Below the pieces are notes generated by a model. That model did not search any database. It saw nothing but the letters and a program-made list of their open reading frames with translations, and was not told where the DNA came from. From the NCBI RefSeq assembly GCF_040813715.1, contig NZ_JBFOCH010000017.1: a stretch of DNA of 64,000 bases; one strand, written 5' to 3'. Below, one piece after another: positions 26,676 through 36,296 of the stretch. The stretch comes from Mesorhizobium_K marinum (GTDB taxonomy: Bacteria; Pseudomonadota; Alphaproteobacteria; Rhizobiales; Rhizobiaceae). Each line of letters opens with the position of its first letter. Within the stretch, counting starts at the first letter, position 1. The position numbers were made by a program, and so were the translations under genes.

Positions 26676-27109
26676 TGCGCGAGCCCTGCGCGGGCGAGGA
26701 TCTCTTCGAATCGCTGGCGCGCCCGGGCGGGCACGTCGGCCCCTACGAAATCATCGGGCAAGGCCGCGTCGCCGACGCGGATCACCATCACCATGCCCAT
26801 GGCGTAGTGCGGCGAGCACTTGATCCCGTAGAAGCCTTCCTGGTCGAGGCTGACCTCGATCTCCTCGTTCAGGTTGCCCTTGAAGCCGGAGCTTTTTTCG
26901 GGGAGCATGCCGTCCACGGTGACGGCGTTGTGCCCCCTGCTGCCGTTCAGGAACTTGACGGTATCGCCAGGCCTCGCGTGGACGAACTCCGGCTCGTAGA
27001 CCATCGGTCCGGCGGCGCCGCGATTGAGCATCCTGACTTCGTGCATCTCGGCCAAGGCGGACGATGACGCCGACAGCGACAGGAAGAGGGCAAGTATCTG
27101 CGAGCGCAT
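26672..27109 (-). CDS. Pseudoazurin-like type 1 copper protein
   Basis: 145 residues with signal peptide MRSQILALFLSLSASSSALA. Type 1 copper ligands are visible: His in RGHNAVTVDGM, then Cys, His and Met in KCSPHYAMGM. Length and the GAAGPMVYEPEFVHARPGDTV opening match pseudoazurins, which carry electrons in the periplasm, usually to nitrite or nitrous oxide reductases. No such reductase is nearby. Instead it sits in a B12-regulated transport operon between the ATPase and the methyltransferase genes. The gene lies 10 nt after the ATPase stop. Confidence 0.85.
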   Translation of the reverse strand: MRSQILALFLSLSASSSALAEMHEVRMLNRGAAGPMVYEPEFVHARPGDTVKFLNGSRGHNAVTVDGMLPEKSSGFKGNLNEEIEVSLDQEGFYGIKCSPHYAMGMVMVIRVGDAALPDDFVGADVPARARQRFEEILARAGLAQ

Positions 27110-27119
27110 GGGTCTCCTT

Positions 27120-27880
<761 letters not shown>

Positions 27881-27884
<4 letters not shown>

Positions 27885-28933
27885 GGCCGGCGGCGACCGC
27901 GAAGGAGGATCAGCGCGAAGGCCGGCGCGCCGACGAGCGCGGTGATGACGCCGATCGGCAGGACCTGGCCCGGAATGACGGTGCGGGAGATGACGTCCGC
28001 GGCAATCAGGAAGGCGGCGCCGATGAGGGCGACTGTCGGTCCCAGCCGGCCGTGGCGCACGCCGACCAGGAACCGCGCCGCATGCGGGATGACGAGGCCG
28101 ACGAAGCCGATCGAGCCGACGATGCTGACCATGACGGCGGTCACCAGTGCGGTCAGACCGATGAGCACGACCTGAACCCGCTTGACACTGATGCCGAGCG
28201 ACGACGCGGATTCAGCCCCGAATGCAAAGGCGTCCAGGGCGCGCGCGTACCAGATGCAGGCGAACAGTCCGATCACCGCGATGGGGACGGCCAGCCATAC
28301 GTCGGGCCAGCGCGCGCCGCTCAGGCTGCCCAGCAGCCAGAACATGACGGCGCGAGCCTGCTCGGCGTTGGCCGACTTGGTGACGACGAAGGAGGTCAGC
28401 GCGTTGAAGAGCTGCGAGCCGGCGATGCCGGCGAGGACGATCTGGCCGGTGCCCTGCAGCGTCACGCCGCCGCCGGCGGCGCGCGCCAGCGCCGCGACGA
28501 ACAGGAAGGCTGCGACGGCGCCCACAAATGCGCCGAGCGACATCGAGACGACGCCGGCGCCAAGTCCGGCGACTGTCACCGCGACGGCGCCCGTCGAGGC
28601 GCCGGCCGAAATGCCGAGCAGATAGGGATCGGCCAGCGCGTTTCGCAACAGCGACTGAAGCACCATTCCGCAGATCGCCAGCCCGGAACCGCAGCAGGCG
28701 GCGACGATGGCGCGCGGCAGGCGATAGTTCCAGACGATGCCCATCTCGATCGGATCGACCGCATATGCGGCGCCGAAAATCCTGTTGGCGAGCGTCCGCA
28801 GAACCGTCGCGACCGGAATCGGCGTCTCGCCGATGCAGATGCCGGCAAGGATCGCCACGACGACTACGGACAGTCCCAAAGTCCCCCGGCCGAGCCGGGA
28901 GACGTAGATGGCTTGCGAATCGGTGAGGCTCAC
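27881..28933 (-). CDS. FecCD-family ABC transporter permease (BtuC-like)
   Basis: 350 residues, about ten hydrophobic helices. Family motifs: YRLPRAIVAACCGSGLAICGMVLQSLLRNALADPYLLGISAGASTGA, and near the end GSIGFVGLVIPHAARFLVG followed by ADVISRTVIPGQVLPIGVITALVGAPAF. The GTG start at 28933 overlaps the binding-protein stop (GTGA). A longer reading frame upstream lies antiparallel to the binding-protein gene and has no family similarity. Confidence 0.9.
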
Positions 28934-29949
28934 TTCTTCGCCAGCCCGAAATCCTCGAGCGCCTTCGAAAGCACCTCGATGCCGGCCACGGTGCGGATGG
29001 TCGCGTCCATCGCATGGGCGTCCATGACGACGATGCGGTCGTTCTTCACGGCGTCCATCTGGCTCGTGACCGGATCGGTCCTCAGAAACTCGAGCTTCCT
29101 CTCGTGGTCGTCGGCCGGAAAGCGGCGGCGGTCCATTCTTGCGACGACGATCAGGGTCGGATTGGCCCTGGCGATGGTCTCCCAGCCGACGACCGGCCAC
29201 TCCTCATCCGATTCGACGACGTTGGCGATCCCGAGCTTGTCCATCATGTAGGCGGGCGCGCCCTTGCTGCCGGCCACGTAGGGATCGATGTCCATCTCCG
29301 CGCTGGAGAACCAGAACACCGCCGAGACATCCTCAAGCTTCAGCGCCGAGGCGGCGGCGACGGCCTTCTGCTCGCGCTCGGTCAGGCTGGCGACGAGTTG
29401 TTCGCCCCTGTCCCGGATGTCGAAGATCCGCGCCAGTTCGCGCACGCCCTGGTGGATTGCCCCGGTCGAGAACAATTCGCTGCGCGTGCCATCGACGCCA
29501 ACGGTATTGTCCTTTTTTTCACAGTCGGCCGGCAGGACATAGGTCGGGATGCCGACATCGTGGAACTGCGTGCGGGTGGCGACAATGCCGTCCGGACCGA
29601 CATGCCAGAGAAACTGCACCGATACGAGTTCAGGCTTTTTCGCGACGACGCTCTCGAAGCTCGGATCATTGTCGGCGAGCCGCTCGACCCTGTCGTTGAT
29701 GTCCCTGAACTCAGGCAGGATCTCGTTGAACCAGACCGACGTGCCGGCCACGCTGTCGGCGAGGCCGAGCGAATAGAGCACTTCCGTCGCCGCCTGGCCG
29801 ACGGCCACCGTCGACGCCGGAGCCTTCTCGAAGGTCAGCGTCTCGCCGCAATTCTCGAGGGTCAGCGGATATAGGGTCGGCTCGGCCGCCGCGATGGTCG
29901 TCAGGGCGGCGAGGCTAGCGGCAGCGAATGGCAGGCGCGAGGAAGTCAT
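28930..29949 (-). CDS. ABC transporter periplasmic binding protein under a cobalamin riboswitch
   Basis: 339 residues. Signal peptide MTSSRLPFAAASLAALTTIAAA, then TLYPLTLENCGETLTFEKAP, the start of the Peripla_BP_2 (BtuF/FepB) fold. Later SVQFLWHVGPDGIVATRTQFHDVGIPTYVLPADCEKKD. A cysteine in ENCGE and one in ADCEKK are shared with its paralogue at 24839 and could form a disulfide or bind the ligand. First gene after the riboswitch, coupled to the permease. Corrinoid, cobalt or siderophore are possible ligands; riboswitch control favours corrinoid. Confidence 0.85.
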   Translation of the reverse strand: MTSSRLPFAAASLAALTTIAAAEPTLYPLTLENCGETLTFEKAPASTVAVGQAATEVLYSLGLADSVAGTSVWFNEILPEFRDINDRVERLADNDPSFESVVAKKPELVSVQFLWHVGPDGIVATRTQFHDVGIPTYVLPADCEKKDNTVGVDGTRSELFSTGAIHQGVRELARIFDIRDRGEQLVASLTEREQKAVAAASALKLEDVSAVFWFSSAEMDIDPYVAGSKGAPAYMMDKLGIANVVESDEEWPVVGWETIARANPTLIVVARMDRRRFPADDHERKLEFLRTDPVTSQMDAVKNDRIVVMDAHAMDATIRTVAGIEVLSKALEDFGLAKK

Positions 29950-30114
29950 GACGCGAAGAGCTCCGATCGGTTGCGAACAGGCACCGAAGGAGACGGGGCG
30001 GGACGGCAATGATCGTCATCGCGTCCCAACGGACGCAATGCGGCTGCACTCCAGGCGTGGCAAACATCATCGACAACCTCCCCGGACACCCCGCCCGGCG
30101 CGTTCAGTTACTAG

Positions 30115-30283
30115 GGTGTCGGTAGGTCTCCTGACTGACGGGTCTTCGTTCCTCCCGGCCTTCCCAGGTACAAACCCAGTGGCTCGTTCGAGAGGAACTG
30201 ACCGCCTACAGTTGCGGGGGCAGTTTCGTTTCGCGGCGGGGCCGCAGCGAATTCCCTGTTATTTCCTTGCGGAAACCGACACC
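30115..30283 (-). promoter_or_regulatory. Cobalamin (adenosylcobalamin) riboswitch
   Basis: On the minus strand the full consensus is readable in order: a closing stem GGTGTCGGT paired with ACCGACACC (perfect 9 bp, 30275-30283 with 30115-30123), AACAGGGAA, the core CTGCCCCCGCAACTGTA, GAGCCACTGGG, CTGGGAAGGCCGGGAGGA, and the B12 box GTCAGGAGACCTACC. It ends 165 nt upstream of the binding-protein start and should switch the operon 29949-24839 off when cobalamin is plentiful. Confidence 0.93.
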
Positions 30284-30350
30284 CGTTCCTAGCCAATCCC
30301 CAGATTCGTGGCAAGCGGCCGCGGACAATTCCGAACCGCACGCTTGCGTT

Positions 30351-30370
30351 TGTTATGATATTACATAACA
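30351..30370. promoter_or_regulatory. Zur-like palindrome, left haplotype copy
   Basis: TGTTATGATATTACATAACA: perfect 7-bp arms with a 6-nt centre, resembling alphaproteobacterial Zur boxes. It lies in the left copy of the overlap around the N at 30408. Confidence 0.5.
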
Positions 30371-30413
30371 GTCAAGTCCCGATCGCCCCGGGACACCGGA
30401 TCGGCCGNTGTTT

Positions 30414-30433
30414 TGTTATGGTATTACATAACA
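30414..30433. promoter_or_regulatory. Zur-like box upstream of the COG0523 GTPase gene
   Basis: TGTTATGGTATTACATAACA, same 7-bp arms as the left copy but one base different in the centre (offset 63). It is about 130 nt upstream of a COG0523 gene, a gene family very often under Zur control. Palindrome arms are conserved between copies while flanking bases differ. Confidence 0.6.
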
Positions 30434-30561
30434 GTCAAGTGTCGAACGCCCCGGGACACCGGATCGGCCGCCCGACGCCCGCTCCTCCCAAGCGGTACCC
30501 GCATCCGGCCCGGACGGCCCCAGCCGGGCCGGATGCCCCCTCAACGCCAACGGAAAGCGCC

Positions 30562-31931
30562 ATGCCTGAAAACGCCAACCGCCCCGACCGCCTGCCCGTC
30601 ACCGTGCTCTCCGGCTTCCTGGGAGCCGGCAAGACCACGGTGCTCAACCATGTGCTCAACAACCGCGAAGGCCGCCGTGTCACGGTGATCGTGAACGACA
30701 TGAGCGTGGTCAACATCGACGCCCGGCTGGTGGCCGACGGCGGCGCCAATCTGTCCCGTACCGACGAGAAGCTGGTCGAGATGAGCAACGGATGTATCTG
30801 CTGCACGCTGCGCGACGATCTCCTCGACGAGGTGCGCCGCCTCTCCCGGGAGGGCCGCTTCGACTATCTGCTGATCGAGGGCACCGGCATCGCCGAACCG
30901 CTGCCGGTCGCGGCCACCTTCGACTTCCGCGACGAGAACGGCGCAAGCCTGTCGGACGTCGCCCGCCTCGACACGATGGTCACCGTGGTCGACGCGGCGC
31001 AGTTGCTGAAGGACTACTCATCGCAGGATTTCCTGCGCGATCGCGGCGAAGTCGCCGGGGATGGCGACGAGCGCGCACTGGTGGACCTGCTGGTCGAACA
31101 GATCGAATTCGCCGACGTCGTCGTCATGAACAAGGTGTCGGACGCGTCGCCGCAGGATCTCGATCTGGCGCGAAAGATCGTAAGGGCGCTCAATCCCGAC
31201 GCCGAACTGGTGGAAGCCGATTTCGGGCAGGTGCCGCTGGACAAGGTGCTCGACACCGGCCGCTTCGACTTCGACAGGGCGCAGCAGCATCCGCTCTGGT
31301 TCAAGGAACTGAACGGCTTCCGGGACCATGTGCCGGAAACCGAGGAGTACGGCATCCGCTCCTTCGTCTATCGCGAGCGCAGGCCCTTCGACCCGACCAA
31401 ATTCGCTGCCTTCGTCGAGAACGCCTGGCCGGGAGTGGTGCGCGCCAAGGGCTTCTTCTGGCTGGCCACCCGGCCGCACCATGTCGGCGAGATCAGCCAG
31501 GCCGGAGCGCTGGTCCGCACCGGCAAGCGCGGCTTGTGGTGGGCTTCCGTNATGCCTTCGTCAAAAACGCCTGGCCAGGAGTGGTGCGCGCCAAGGGCTT
31601 CTTCTGGCTGGCCACCCGGCCGCACCATGTCGGCGAGATCAGCCAGGCCGGAGCGCTGGTCCGCACCGGCAAGCGCGGCTTGTGGTGGGCTTCCGTTCCA
31701 AAAAGCCAGTGGCCGGAGCATCCCGAGTGGAAGGCGGCGATGAAGCCCTATCTCGACCCGGTCTGGGGCGACCGCCGACAGGAAATCGTCTTCATCGGCT
31801 GCGACCCGATGGACGAGGGCCGGATCCGCGCCGCGCTCGACGCTTGCCTGGTGCCCGATGGCGACTACATGCCCGGCCGCTGGCGCGCGTTGCCCGACCC
31901 GTTTCCAAGCTGGGAAAGGCAGGCGGCGTGA
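30562..31931 (+). CDS. COG0523 (CobW/ZNG1-like) GTP-binding metallochaperone, split by a scaffold joint
   Basis: About 407 residues when corrected. P-loop GFLGAGKTT (about 17-25), metal-binding GCICC of the CxCC type (about 75-79), Walker B-like LIEGTGIAEP, guanine-specificity MNKVSD, and a C-terminal CobW_C domain (RPHHVGEISQAG, GDRRQEIVFIG). These GTPases deliver metal, often zinc under depletion. The N at 31551 separates copies of about 140 bp (offset 146), which breaks the frame. An upstream Zur-like box supports a zinc-starvation role over cobalamin synthesis, although the cobalamin-riboswitch operon lies divergently beside it. Confidence 0.88.
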
Positions 31932-32131
31932 GCATCAGGTCCCTCCTCGCGCGGCTTTTCCGCCTGCAGAAGCATCGCGGATGCGCATGCCACTCCCGCT
32001 TGAACTATCGCCCGGCCGCCCGCGACGCAGGCGCAAGATCGCCGGGCCAGGCTGAGGAGGCCGGCCGAGGCCCGGTCGCCGTCCCGTCATCGAGCGGCGA
32101 GGGAAGCCCCGACGGCGAGCGTCGGTTCTGA
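31928..32131 (+). CDS. Possible small protein coupled to the COG0523 GTPase
   Basis: A 67-codon frame starting at a GTG that overlaps the GTPase stop (GTGA). The N-terminus is basic and amphipathic (SIRSLLARLFRLQKHRG), followed by CACH, then a low-complexity tail. I do not recognise a family. A closely coupled small Cys/His protein after a metallochaperone is plausible, but chance reading in GC-rich DNA cannot be excluded. Confidence 0.3.
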   Translation: MSIRSLLARLFRLQKHRGCACHSRLNYRPAARDAGARSPGQAEEAGRGPVAVPSSSGEGSPDGERRF

Positions 32132-32174
32132 AGGATCGGCGGCGGCCCTCGGCGGGGCCGCCGCGCGACGGACG

Positions 32175-33653
32175 TCAAATGCTCAGGCAGAGATACTTCA
32201 TCTCGACATAGTCATCGATGCCGTATTTCGAGCCTTCGCGGCCCTGGCCCGACTGCTTGATGCCGCCGAATGGCGCGACCTCGGTCGAGATCAGTCCCGT
32301 ATTGATGCCGACCATGCCGTATTCGAGGGCCTCGGCGACGCGGAAGATCTTGGAGACGTCGCGCGCGTAGAAGTAGGAGGCGAGGCCGAACTCGGTGTTG
32401 TTGGCCATCTCGATGACCTCGTCCTCGGTGTCGAACCTGAACAGCGGCGCGACCGGCCCGAACGTCTCTTCCCGCGCCACCTTCATGTCCCGGGTGACGC
32501 CGGTCAGCACCGTCGGCTCGAAGAACAGGCCGCCCCTGGCATCCGGCTTGCCGCCGAGCGCGACCGCGGCGCCCTTGGACACGGCGTCGGCGATGTGCTC
32601 CTCGACCTTCACCAGCGCCTTCCGGTCGATGAGCGGCCCGGCGCTGACGCCGGCCTCGAACCCGTCGCCGACCTTCATCGCCGACACCTTCTCGGCGAGC
32701 TTCCGCGCAAAGGCGTCATAGACGCCCGACTGCACGTAGAGGCGGTTGGCGCACACGCAGGTCTGGCCGTTGTTGCGGTATTTCGAGATCATCGCGCCCT
32801 CGACCGCGGCGTCGATGTCGGCGTCGTCGAAGACGATGAACGGCGCATTGCCGCCGAGTTCGAGCCCGAGCTTCATGATCTGGTCGGCGCCCTGGCGCAT
32901 CAGGATGCGCCCCACCTCGGTCGAGCCGGTGAAGGTCAGCTTGCGCACCTTCTCGTTCTCGGTGAACTCCTTGCCGATCGAGGGCGAGTCCTTCGAGGTG
33001 ACGACGTTGAACACGCCGGCGGGCAAGCCGGCCCGCTCCGCCAGGACGGCAAGCGAGAGCGCCGAAAGCGGCGTCTCGGCCGCCGGCTTGGAGATCATCG
33101 CGCAGCCCGCCGCCACCGCCGGCGCAAACTTGCGGGCGAGCATGGCGTTCGGGAAGTTCCACGGGGTGATCGCCGCGACCACGCCCACCGGCTGGCGGAT
33201 GACGATGATCCGCTTGTCGGGCTGATGGCCGGGTATCGTGTCGCCATAGACGCGCTTGGCCTCCTCGCCGAACCACTCGACATAGGAAGCGCCGTAGAGG
33301 ATCTCGCCCTTGGCCTCGGCGAACGGCTTGCCCATCTCGATGGTCAGGATGGTGGCGAGGTCGTCGGCATTCGCCACCATCAGGTCGTAGAGCTTGCGCA
33401 GCACCGCAGCGCGCTCCTTGCCCGTCTTTTTGGCCCAGACCTTCTGCGCCACGTGGGCCGCGTCGATCGCGCGGGACGCCTCGGCCCGGTTCAGGTCGGG
33501 CAGCACCGCGATGACGTCACCCGTCGACGGGTTCGTCACCTCGAATGTCTTGCCGGCGTCGCCCGCGGCGATCCAGTCCCCGCCGATCAGCGCCTTGTCG
33601 GTGACAAGCGACGGGTCCTTCAGCTTCGACAGAAGCGCGTTCGAAATGCTCAT
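32175..33653 (-). CDS. gabD: NAD(P)-dependent succinate-semialdehyde dehydrogenase
   Basis: 492 residues, cytoplasmic; oxidises succinate semialdehyde to succinate, the second step of GABA breakdown. Aldehyde-dehydrogenase motifs: ITPWNFPNAMLARK, NAD-binding FTGSTEVGR, general-base glutamate in LELGGNAPF, and catalytic cysteine in NNGQTCVCANR. C-terminal PFGGIKQSGQGREGSKYGIDDYVEMKYLCL is typical of GabD. The gene follows gabT with 3 nt between them, one operon. Confidence 0.93.
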   Translation of the reverse strand: MSISNALLSKLKDPSLVTDKALIGGDWIAAGDAGKTFEVTNPSTGDVIAVLPDLNRAEASRAIDAAHVAQKVWAKKTGKERAAVLRKLYDLMVANADDLATILTIEMGKPFAEAKGEILYGASYVEWFGEEAKRVYGDTIPGHQPDKRIIVIRQPVGVVAAITPWNFPNAMLARKFAPAVAAGCAMISKPAAETPLSALSLAVLAERAGLPAGVFNVVTSKDSPSIGKEFTENEKVRKLTFTGSTEVGRILMRQGADQIMKLGLELGGNAPFIVFDDADIDAAVEGAMISKYRNNGQTCVCANRLYVQSGVYDAFARKLAEKVSAMKVGDGFEAGVSAGPLIDRKALVKVEEHIADAVSKGAAVALGGKPDARGGLFFEPTVLTGVTRDMKVAREETFGPVAPLFRFDTEDEVIEMANNTEFGLASYFYARDVSKIFRVAEALEYGMVGINTGLISTEVAPFGGIKQSGQGREGSKYGIDDYVEMKYLCLSI

Positions 33654-33656
33654 GGT

Positions 33657-35094
33657 TCAGGCCTCCGCGGCGCAGGCGCGCAGCGTGTCTTCGAGAATGT
33701 CGAGCGCCTCGCTGAACACCTCGTCCTGGATGGTGATCGGCGCGAGGAAGCGGATGACGTTTCCGTAGACGCCGCAGGTCAGCAGGATCAGCCCCTTCTC
33801 GAGGGCCTTCTCGCGGACCTTGTTGGCGAAGTCGGCATTCGGCGCCTTGCCGCCGGGGATGTTGAACTCGACGGCGTTCATGAAGCCCGGACCGCGAATG
33901 TCGGCGATCTGCGGCACCGAACCGGCGAGCGACTGCAGCCGCTGCTTGAGGCGTGCGCCCAGGCGCTCGGCGCGCGCGCACAGGTCCTCGTCCGCGATAA
34001 TGTCGAGCACGGCATTGCCCGCCGCGACGCCGATCGGGTTGCCGCCATAGGTGCCGCCAAGGCCGCCGGGCCCGGGCGCGTCCATGATGTCGGCGCGGCC
34101 GGTGACGGCGGCGATCGGGAAGCCGCCGCCGAGNACACAGGTCCTCATCCGCGATGATGTCGAGCACGGCATTGCCCGCCGCGACGCCGATCGGGTTGCC
34201 GCCATAGGTGCCGCCAAGGCCGCCGGGCCCGGGCGCGTCCATGATGTCGGCGCGGCCGGTGACGGCGGCGATCGGGAAGCCGCCGCCGAGCCCCTTCGCC
34301 ATGGTGGTGATGTCGGCCGCCACGCCATAGTGCTCCATGGCGAACAGCTTGCCGGTGCGGGCGAAGCCGGTCTGCACCTCGTCCGCGATCAGCAGGATGC
34401 CGTGCTTGTCGGCGAGTTCGCGCAGCTTGACCATGAACGCCTTGGGCACTTCGTAGAAGCCGCCCTCGCCCTGTACCGGCTCGACGATGAAGGCAGCGAC
34501 GCGGTTGGGGTCGACGTCGGCCTTGAACAGCTTGTCGAGCACGCCGAGCGAATCCTCGATCGAGGTGCCGTGCAGTTCGACCGGGAACGGCACGTGGAAG
34601 ACGTCCGGCATCATCGCGCCGAAGCCGGCCTTGTAGGGCTGCACCTTGCCGGTCAGCGTCATTCCCATGAAGGTGCGGCCGTGGAACGCACCGGTAAACG
34701 CGACCACCGCCGAGCGACCGGTCGCCGCGCGCGCAATCTTGACGGCGTTTTCGACCGCTTCGGCACCGGTCGTGACGAAGATCGTCTTCTTCTTGAAGTC
34801 GCCCGGGACGGCCTTGTTCAGCCGTTCGGCCAGCGTCACGTAGTTCTCGTACGGCACGACCTGGTGGCAGGTGTGGGTGAAGTGGTCGAGCTGGTCCTTG
34901 ACCGCGGCGATCACCCTGGGGTGGCGGTGCCCGGTGTTGACCACGGCGATGCCGGCCGCGAAATCGATGTAGCGGCGTCCCTCGACGTCCCAGAGCTCCG
35001 CGTTCTCGGCCCTGTCCGCATAGATCTGCGTGGTCACACCGACGCCGCGAGAAATCGCGTCCTGGCGGCGTGCAGCGATGGCAGCATTTGGCAT
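33657..35094 (-). CDS. gabT: 4-aminobutyrate transaminase, split by a scaffold joint
   Basis: About 426 residues once corrected, PLP enzyme converting GABA and 2-oxoglutarate to succinate semialdehyde and glutamate. Visible: GVTTQIYADRAENAELWDVEGRRYIDFAAGIAVVNTGHRHP, TTGAEAVENAVKIAR, GAFHGRT, LLIADEVQTGFARTG, and the PLP-lysine region TMAKGLGGGFPIAAVTGR. The N at 34134 separates copies of about 153 bp (offset 157), and one must be removed. First gene of gabTD, divergent from a LysR regulator. Confidence 0.93.
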
Positions 35095-35246
35095 CCTGGT
35101 TCTCCAATCGATGGCGTCTGTCGAACATGAGCCGCTGCCGGCGGCGGGGTACGCTGAGATGCGCGACCGGTTCGCTCCGGCAGAGGCAGCTGCCCGAATT
35201 GATATCAGAGCCGCAGGCCCTTCAGGTATGAGATGGATTATGGCAC

Positions 35247-35269
35247 AGTGGTGCATCTGATGCACCACT
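35247..35269. promoter_or_regulatory. Perfect palindrome between gabT and the LysR gene
   Basis: Arms AGTGGTGCATC and GATGCACCACT around a single T, 23 nt in all, ending 10 nt before the LysR start and about 150 nt upstream of gabT. Its position suggests an operator for the LysR protein. It contains the T-N11-A spacing expected for that family. Confidence 0.55.
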
Positions 35270-35279
35270 AACCTGCCGA

Positions 35280-36269
35280 ATGACGACCATCACCGACAAG
35301 AAGAGAGGCGGTGTCCGCTTCGACCCGGCACGGCCGCTTTCCGGGCGATTGCCGCCCCTGACGATGCTGCGCGCCTTCGAGGCGACGGCGCGCACGGGCA
35401 GCATGCGCAAGGCCGCCGACGACATCGGCGTCAGCCACACCGTCGTCAGCCGGCATGTGCGCAGCCTGGAAACGTGGATCGGCTGGAAGCTCTTGAGCGC
35501 CGGACCGCGAGGCGTGGACCTCACGCCGGAGGGCCGGTCGCTGTACACCGCGACCTCCGCCGCCTTCCAGTCGATCGCCAGCGTGGCGATGCAGCTTCGC
35601 GCCAAGGCAGGCGCCGACGAATTGCACATCTGGTGCTATCCGGGGCTCGCCACACGCTGGCTCATCCTGCGCCTGGACGAACTGAGACAAGTAATCTCGT
35701 CCGGCGAGGTGCTGGTGCGGGCAACGGACCAGGTGCCGAACTTCGCGGAGGGCGACGCCGACGTGATGATCGGTTTCGGCGATTTCGCGCGCCTTCCGGA
35801 CGGAGCGGTGCCACTTCTCCGGCCGCGCATGTTCCCGGTCGTCAGTCCCGCCTGGATCGTCAAGCACGGCATGCCGGAGACGATCGAGGACCTCACCCGC
35901 CTGCCGCTCATCCACGAGGAGTCCTACACGCAGTGGACGAGCTGGTTCCTGCAGGCCGGCGTGAAGCTCGACCGCTCGCTGAGCGGCCCCAGGCTTTGGG
36001 ACGCCAATCTGGGCTTTGACGCTGCCCTGGCCGGACAGGGCGTCGCACTCACGACAAACCTGATGGTGGCAAACGAGATCGAGCGGGGTTCGCTGATCGA
36101 GCTGTTCAAGACCGACATCCGCGTGGGCGGGTACTATCTGCTCGCGCCGAGGAGCGTGGAGGACGAACGCGTGAACCGCCTGAAGGAATGGATCATGGGC
36201 TCGCTCGCCAGGCATGAAGAGTCGACGAACCCGGCACAGGAACCTGCGGATCGCCGGACGGAGTCCTGA
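35280..36269 (+). CDS. LysR-family transcriptional regulator (GcvA-like), putative gab regulator
   Basis: 329 residues. After a polar leader of 25 residues comes the winged helix LTMLRAFEATARTGSMRKAADDIGVSHTVVSRHVRSLETWIG, then the LysR effector domain with ALAGQGVALTTNLMVANEIERG near the end. Divergent from gabTD with a palindrome in the shared promoter region, so control of GABA catabolism is likely. The ATG at 35280 is the first plausible start after the palindrome. Confidence 0.85.
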   Translation: MTTITDKKRGGVRFDPARPLSGRLPPLTMLRAFEATARTGSMRKAADDIGVSHTVVSRHVRSLETWIGWKLLSAGPRGVDLTPEGRSLYTATSAAFQSIASVAMQLRAKAGADELHIWCYPGLATRWLILRLDELRQVISSGEVLVRATDQVPNFAEGDADVMIGFGDFARLPDGAVPLLRPRMFPVVSPAWIVKHGMPETIEDLTRLPLIHEESYTQWTSWFLQAGVKLDRSLSGPRLWDANLGFDAALAGQGVALTTNLMVANEIERGSLIELFKTDIRVGGYYLLAPRSVEDERVNRLKEWIMGSLARHEESTNPAQEPADRRTES

Positions 36270-36296
36270 ACAAGCCCCACAGCCCTATCGAGCACG

